A stretch of 9,176 nt of DNA. Origin: an uncultured Rubrobacteraceae bacterium (lineage in GTDB: Bacteria; Actinomycetota; Rubrobacteria; Rubrobacterales; Rubrobacteraceae). The position numbers and the translations under genes were made by a program. The stretch spans positions 1 to 9,176 of the forward strand of contig CADCUW010000675.1 in the NCBI GenBank assembly GCA_902805985.1, given 5' to 3'. The notes beneath the pieces were generated by a model. It searched no databases. It saw only the letters and a program-made list of their open reading frames with translations, and was not told the DNA's origin. How positions within the stretch are numbered: the first letter of the stretch is position 1; each line of letters starts with the position of its first letter. Shown here one piece after another: positions 6,746-9,176 of this stretch.

Positions 6746-7176
6746 CGGATCTCTTCGACGGCCGCCCACCTACGCCACAGGAGTTGCTCTCTACCGACGA
6801 GGAGCTTCTGCGGGCGTGCGGCCTCTCCAGGCCAAAGGTGCGGTACTTGCGAGACCTCGCGGACTGCGTCGTCTCCGGCGAGCTGGATCTCGGCTCGCTC
6901 CAGGACCTCCCGGACGATGAGGTGGTCGTCCAGATAACCGCCGTCAAGGGCCTCGGCCGGTGGAGCGCGGACATGTTTCTCATGTTCCACCTCGGCCGGG
7001 AGGACGTTCTGCCCGTCGGCGACCTCGGCGTCCGCCGGGCGGCGGAGAGGGCCTACGACCTTCCGGAGATCCCCGACGCCGAGACCCTCCAGAACCTCGC
7101 CCGGCCGTGGGCGCCCCACCGCACCCTCGCCAGCTTCTACCTCTGGGAGTCCCTCGACGCTAACCCCATCGCGTAA
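6547..7176 (+). CDS. alkA: DNA-3-methyladenine glycosylase, short AlkA type
   Basis: Base-excision repair enzyme that removes alkylated purines such as 3-methyladenine from DNA. It is a 209-aa single-domain HhH-GPD protein without the N-terminal domain of E. coli AlkA, like short bacterial and fungal MAG-type enzymes. Visible: HLLGCGDRVMEGLVRRIGP as the first helices, SLVRTIVGQQLSTKAA, the helix-hairpin-helix VKGLGRWSADMFLM (133-146), and VLPVGDLGVRRA with catalytic Asp159, then PWAPHRTLASFYLWESL. No iron-sulphur cysteine cluster is present. I chose GTG 6547 because family similarity begins there; a G-run lies only 2 bases upstream, so the ribosome site is poor. ATG 6598 is the alternative but drops the first helix. 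The 5' third lies inside the open recombinase frame. Without its own visible promoter it may be transcribed from upstream. A hairpin terminator follows the stop. Confidence 0.87.
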   Translation: MAIVAGETHLLGCGDRVMEGLVRRIGPLGHAEKRRGRPDDAYGSLVRTIVGQQLSTKAARSIYGRLTDLFDGRPPTPQELLSTDEELLRACGLSRPKVRYLRDLADCVVSGELDLGSLQDLPDDEVVVQITAVKGLGRWSADMFLMFHLGREDVLPVGDLGVRRAAERAYDLPEIPDAETLQNLARPWAPHRTLASFYLWESLDANPIA

Positions 7177-7216
7177 GGCCCGCTCCTCCTGCCCTGTCGC
7201 GCGGGCTTTCTATATT
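7175..7216 (+). terminator. Rho-independent terminator after the glycosylase
   Basis: AAGGCCCGC (7175-7183) pairs with GCGGGCTTT (7201-7209) as a 9-bp stem with one G-T wobble and a 17-base loop, followed by the T-rich CTATATTT. It begins within the glycosylase stop codon and ends just before the 3' end of the convergent deaminase gene. In the reverse direction the T-run is poor, so it mainly serves the plus strand. Confidence 0.6.
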
Positions 7217-8307
7217 TGGGGAGGACGAGACGAGGCAGTGCCGGGAGGTTGGGCCGTTTCGCCTCGCTGGTCTTCGAAATACGACGCGACCTCGTGGAGC
7301 CTTCTCTCTTTCTCGGTCTCGTCGAGGAACGAGGCCCTGAAGGAGTTTTCGGCCACCGCGCGGAAGTTGTCGCGGTCGAAGCCTAGCCCTTCCCTCAGGG
7401 CGGCGTAGTTCTCGGCCACGTAGCCGCCGAAGTAGGCGGGATCGTCGCAGTTCACCGTCACGCACAACCCTTCATCGAGCATCCGCTTTGCGGGGTGCTC
7501 CTGCATGGAAGGGAAGCAGCGCAGCCTGACGTTGGAGAGCGGGCAGACGGTGAGCGGCACCTGCTCCTCCCTGAGCCTCTCCACCAGAGTCGAATCCTCC
7601 ATGCAGCGGACGCCGTGGTCGATCCGGGCGGCCCCGAGGTCGTCGAGCGCCTGGCGGATGTACTCCGGTGGGCCTTCCTCCCCGGCGTGGGCCACGCTGA
7701 GGAAACCGTGCCTCGCGGCCTCCGCGAACACCTCTTTAAACTCTTTTGGCGGGTGTCCAACCTCGGAAGAGTCGAGGCCGACGGCTGAGATCCAGCCCTT
7801 GTAAGGAAGGGCTTCTTGCAGGGTCCGCATCGCTTCATCCGCGCTCAGGTGCCTGAGGAAGCAAAGGATCAGGCGCGAGGAGAGGCCCATGCGCCGCCCG
7901 CCTTCGACGAGCGCTTTGCGGATGCCCGTGATCGCCGTCTCAAAGGGGACGCCGCGGTCCGTATGGGCCTGGGGGTCGAAGAAGATCTCGGCGTGGCGCA
8001 CGCCCTGGCCCGCGGCCTTCTGCAAGTAGGCCAGGGTCAGATCTTGGAAGTCCCTCTCGTGAAGTAGCACCTTCATGCCCTCGTAGTAGAGGTCGAGGAA
8101 GGACTGGAAGTCGGCGAAGTCGTAGGCTTCGCGGGCCTCTTCGACGGAGGCGTACGCGAGGGCGACGCCGTTGCGCCGGGCGAGCCCGAACATCATCTCC
8201 GGCTCCAGGGTGCCCTCGATGTGGACGTGCAGCTCGGCCTTGGGGATGCCCCGCAGAAAGGTTTCATCGACGGCGGGGCCATAAGGGCCCGTCTCCCTAT
8301 CGCCCAT
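7210..8307 (-). CDS. Adenine deaminase (adenosine deaminase superfamily)
   Basis: Zinc-dependent cytoplasmic hydrolase, 365 aa, expected to convert adenine to hypoxanthine and ammonia for purine salvage. Metal and catalytic residues are all present: His27 and His29 in ELHVHIEG, His207 and Glu210 in VAHAGEEG, His231 in IDHGVRC, Asp288-Asp289 in NCDDPAYFGGY. The sub-type call rests on family-specific strings: EIFFDPQAHTDRGV, GEEGPPEYI, VCPLSNVRLR and DDPAYFGGY are typical of the bacterial/fungal (Aah1-like) adenine deaminases, whereas true adenosine deaminases differ there. Position 287 is Cys where most relatives have Ser. The start ATG 8307 has an AAGGAGGTA ribosome site; the frame is open to 8394 but that extension is unsupported. 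The gene converges on the glycosylase and diverges from the lipoprotein. Adenosine deaminase activity remains possible. Confidence 0.88.
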   Translation of the reverse strand: MGDRETGPYGPAVDETFLRGIPKAELHVHIEGTLEPEMMFGLARRNGVALAYASVEEAREAYDFADFQSFLDLYYEGMKVLLHERDFQDLTLAYLQKAAGQGVRHAEIFFDPQAHTDRGVPFETAITGIRKALVEGGRRMGLSSRLILCFLRHLSADEAMRTLQEALPYKGWISAVGLDSSEVGHPPKEFKEVFAEAARHGFLSVAHAGEEGPPEYIRQALDDLGAARIDHGVRCMEDSTLVERLREEQVPLTVCPLSNVRLRCFPSMQEHPAKRMLDEGLCVTVNCDDPAYFGGYVAENYAALREGLGFDRDNFRAVAENSFRASFLDETEKERRLHEVASYFEDQRGETAQPPGTASSRPPQI

Positions 8308-8444
8308 CGCTACCTCCTTGCCCTCGCGGCGAGTCTCTGGTGGCAGGATAGACCAGCGGGTCTTCTCGAACCAGGAAGTTCGCCCCGCGCTCACCGGCGA
8401 TCGGGCTGTGAGAGACTGTATCCTAACCTAGCGAGGACGGGCAT
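8308..8444. promoter_or_regulatory. Divergent intergenic region with candidate -10 boxes
   Basis: These 137 bases separate two divergent genes, so both promoters should be here. TATCCT occurs on the minus strand at 8350-8345, about 38 bases before the deaminase ATG, and on the plus strand at 8419-8424, about 20 bases before the lipoprotein TTG. Both match TATAAT in four of six places. No clear -35 boxes are visible, so these are weak calls. Confidence 0.3.
8311..8319 (-). promoter_or_regulatory. Ribosome binding site of the adenine deaminase
   Basis: On the minus strand AAGGAGGTA ends 3 bases before the ATG at 8307. This near-perfect Shine-Dalgarno fixes the start and rules out the longer open frame. 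Confidence 0.75.
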
Positions 8445-9176
8445 TTGCGCCGGAGAAACATCTCTACAGCCTTACTCTGCATGGCCTTCTTCGTCGCGGC
8501 GATGTCTTGCGGACGCGCCGACGAGGACGCCGCGAACCCTCAGCCGGAAGGCAGTACGGTATCCATACCTCAGCCTCGGGCCCAGGTGGATCCGGCACTC
8601 GTGGGGACAGAGTGGCTCCTGACGAGCCTCGATGGGGAGGAGCTCGTTTCGAAGACAGAGATAACGCTGGAGATCGGCGAGGAGATCGCACGCGGCAGTT
8701 CGGGCTGCAACTTCTACGGCAACGACATGGACAAGATGGAAGACGGGTCGATCGTGATGCCTGGGGGATCGGACATGACGACTATCGGCTGTTCGGGAGA
8801 CAAAAGGCGTCAGGAGAGCAGGTACCTGAGACTCTTCGACGACACCGAAGCCTACAGGGTCGAGGGCGATCTTTTGGAGATGATGAACGGAGAGGGACGA
8901 ACGACGCTCCGGTTTCAAAAAGAGGTTCAGTGGCGGTCGGACCCCGCGAGGTTGGTCGGCACCTCGTGGGTGCTGCGCTCGATCGATGGGCAGGAGCCCG
9001 AGCAGGGTTCCGTCCCGACCGTCCGGTTCGGGTCGGGGGAGGAGGTGTTCTGGTACGACGGTTGCCAGAACTTCGAGGGCGAGTACTTCGTCACCGAGAA
9101 CGACCTGACGGTCCCCGGCTTCGGTGTGACGGGTGGGGATTGCATGAAGCCGGAGGCTTACGGACCCTCGGCCGGG
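8445..9176 (+). CDS. META-domain lipoprotein, truncated by window end
   Basis: Predicted envelope lipoprotein; 244 codons are visible and the 3' end lies outside the window. The N-terminus is a lipoprotein signal: basic RRRN, hydrophobic stretch about residues 6-20, and a lipobox-like AMSC with Cys22, followed by a charged, disordered stretch. Two tandem META (HslJ-like) domains follow. Copy 1, about 55-160, has TEWLLTSLDG, the hallmark GSSGCNFYG, and TTIGCSGDKRRQESRYLRLF. Copy 2 begins near 171 with GTSWVLRSIDG and has YDGCQNFEGEYF before the window ends. META domains occur in bacterial envelope and stress proteins with no known enzymatic role. I chose TTG 8445 because it has GAGGA seven bases upstream and gives a proper basic n-region; ATG 8481 would leave a signal too short. 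An in-frame stop at 8424 limits any longer version. Confidence 0.78.
   Translation, partial: MRRRNISTALLCMAFFVAAMSCGRADEDAANPQPEGSTVSIPQPRAQVDPALVGTEWLLTSLDGEELVSKTEITLEIGEEIARGSSGCNFYGNDMDKMEDGSIVMPGGSDMTTIGCSGDKRRQESRYLRLFDDTEAYRVEGDLLEMMNGEGRTTLRFQKEVQWRSDPARLVGTSWVLRSIDGQEPEQGSVPTVRFGSGEEVFWYDGCQNFEGEYFVTENDLTVPGFGVTGGDCMKPEAYGPSAG

Overview
The window is high-GC bacterial DNA with strong G/C third-position bias in its genes, frequent GTG/TTG starts and tight divergent or convergent gene pairs. The gene types (a multi-PAS NarL-type histidine kinase, a thermonuclease with excalibur motifs, a META-domain lipoprotein, a short-form AlkA) fit a high-GC actinobacterium. A Rubrobacter-like lineage is my best guess from the style of the kinase and nuclease. 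This is inference, because there is no rRNA or other marker here.

Layout. Bases 1-573 hold no gene I can support, but end in two inverted repeats and a perfect TATAAT -10 box. A soluble four-PAS sensor histidine kinase follows (about 610-2895, +). It has a consensus Shine-Dalgarno whose correctly spaced start codon is ATC. Converging on it is a membrane-anchored thermonuclease (2943-4406, -) with a Pro/Glu linker and two excalibur-like motifs. Divergent from the nuclease is a co-oriented run: a small DUF488 protein (4479-4877), a large serine recombinase (from 4898) and a short AlkA-type DNA glycosylase (6547-7176). The recombinase frame stays open to 6745, well inside the glycosylase gene. 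Its last 66 or so codons look like glycosylase sequence read out of frame. A hairpin terminator separates this run from a convergent adenine deaminase (7210-8307, -). Divergent from that is a two-META-domain lipoprotein (8445-9176, +) cut by the window edge.

How the parts relate. DUF488 and recombinase are packed so tightly that they are probably one transcription unit, and it may also drive the glycosylase. The recombinase/glycosylase junction near 6540 is the strongest sign of past mobile-element activity: large serine recombinases usually lie at one end of the element they move, and the recombinase C-terminus has no clean end of its own. The kinase, nuclease, deaminase and lipoprotein look like ordinary chromosomal genes (signal transduction, extracellular DNA breakdown, purine salvage, cell envelope). 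I see no rRNA, tRNA, CRISPR array or insertion sequence. I did not find a clearly new multi-gene system. The best candidates for follow-up are the DUF488-recombinase pair, the recombinase-glycosylase junction, and the ATC start of the kinase.
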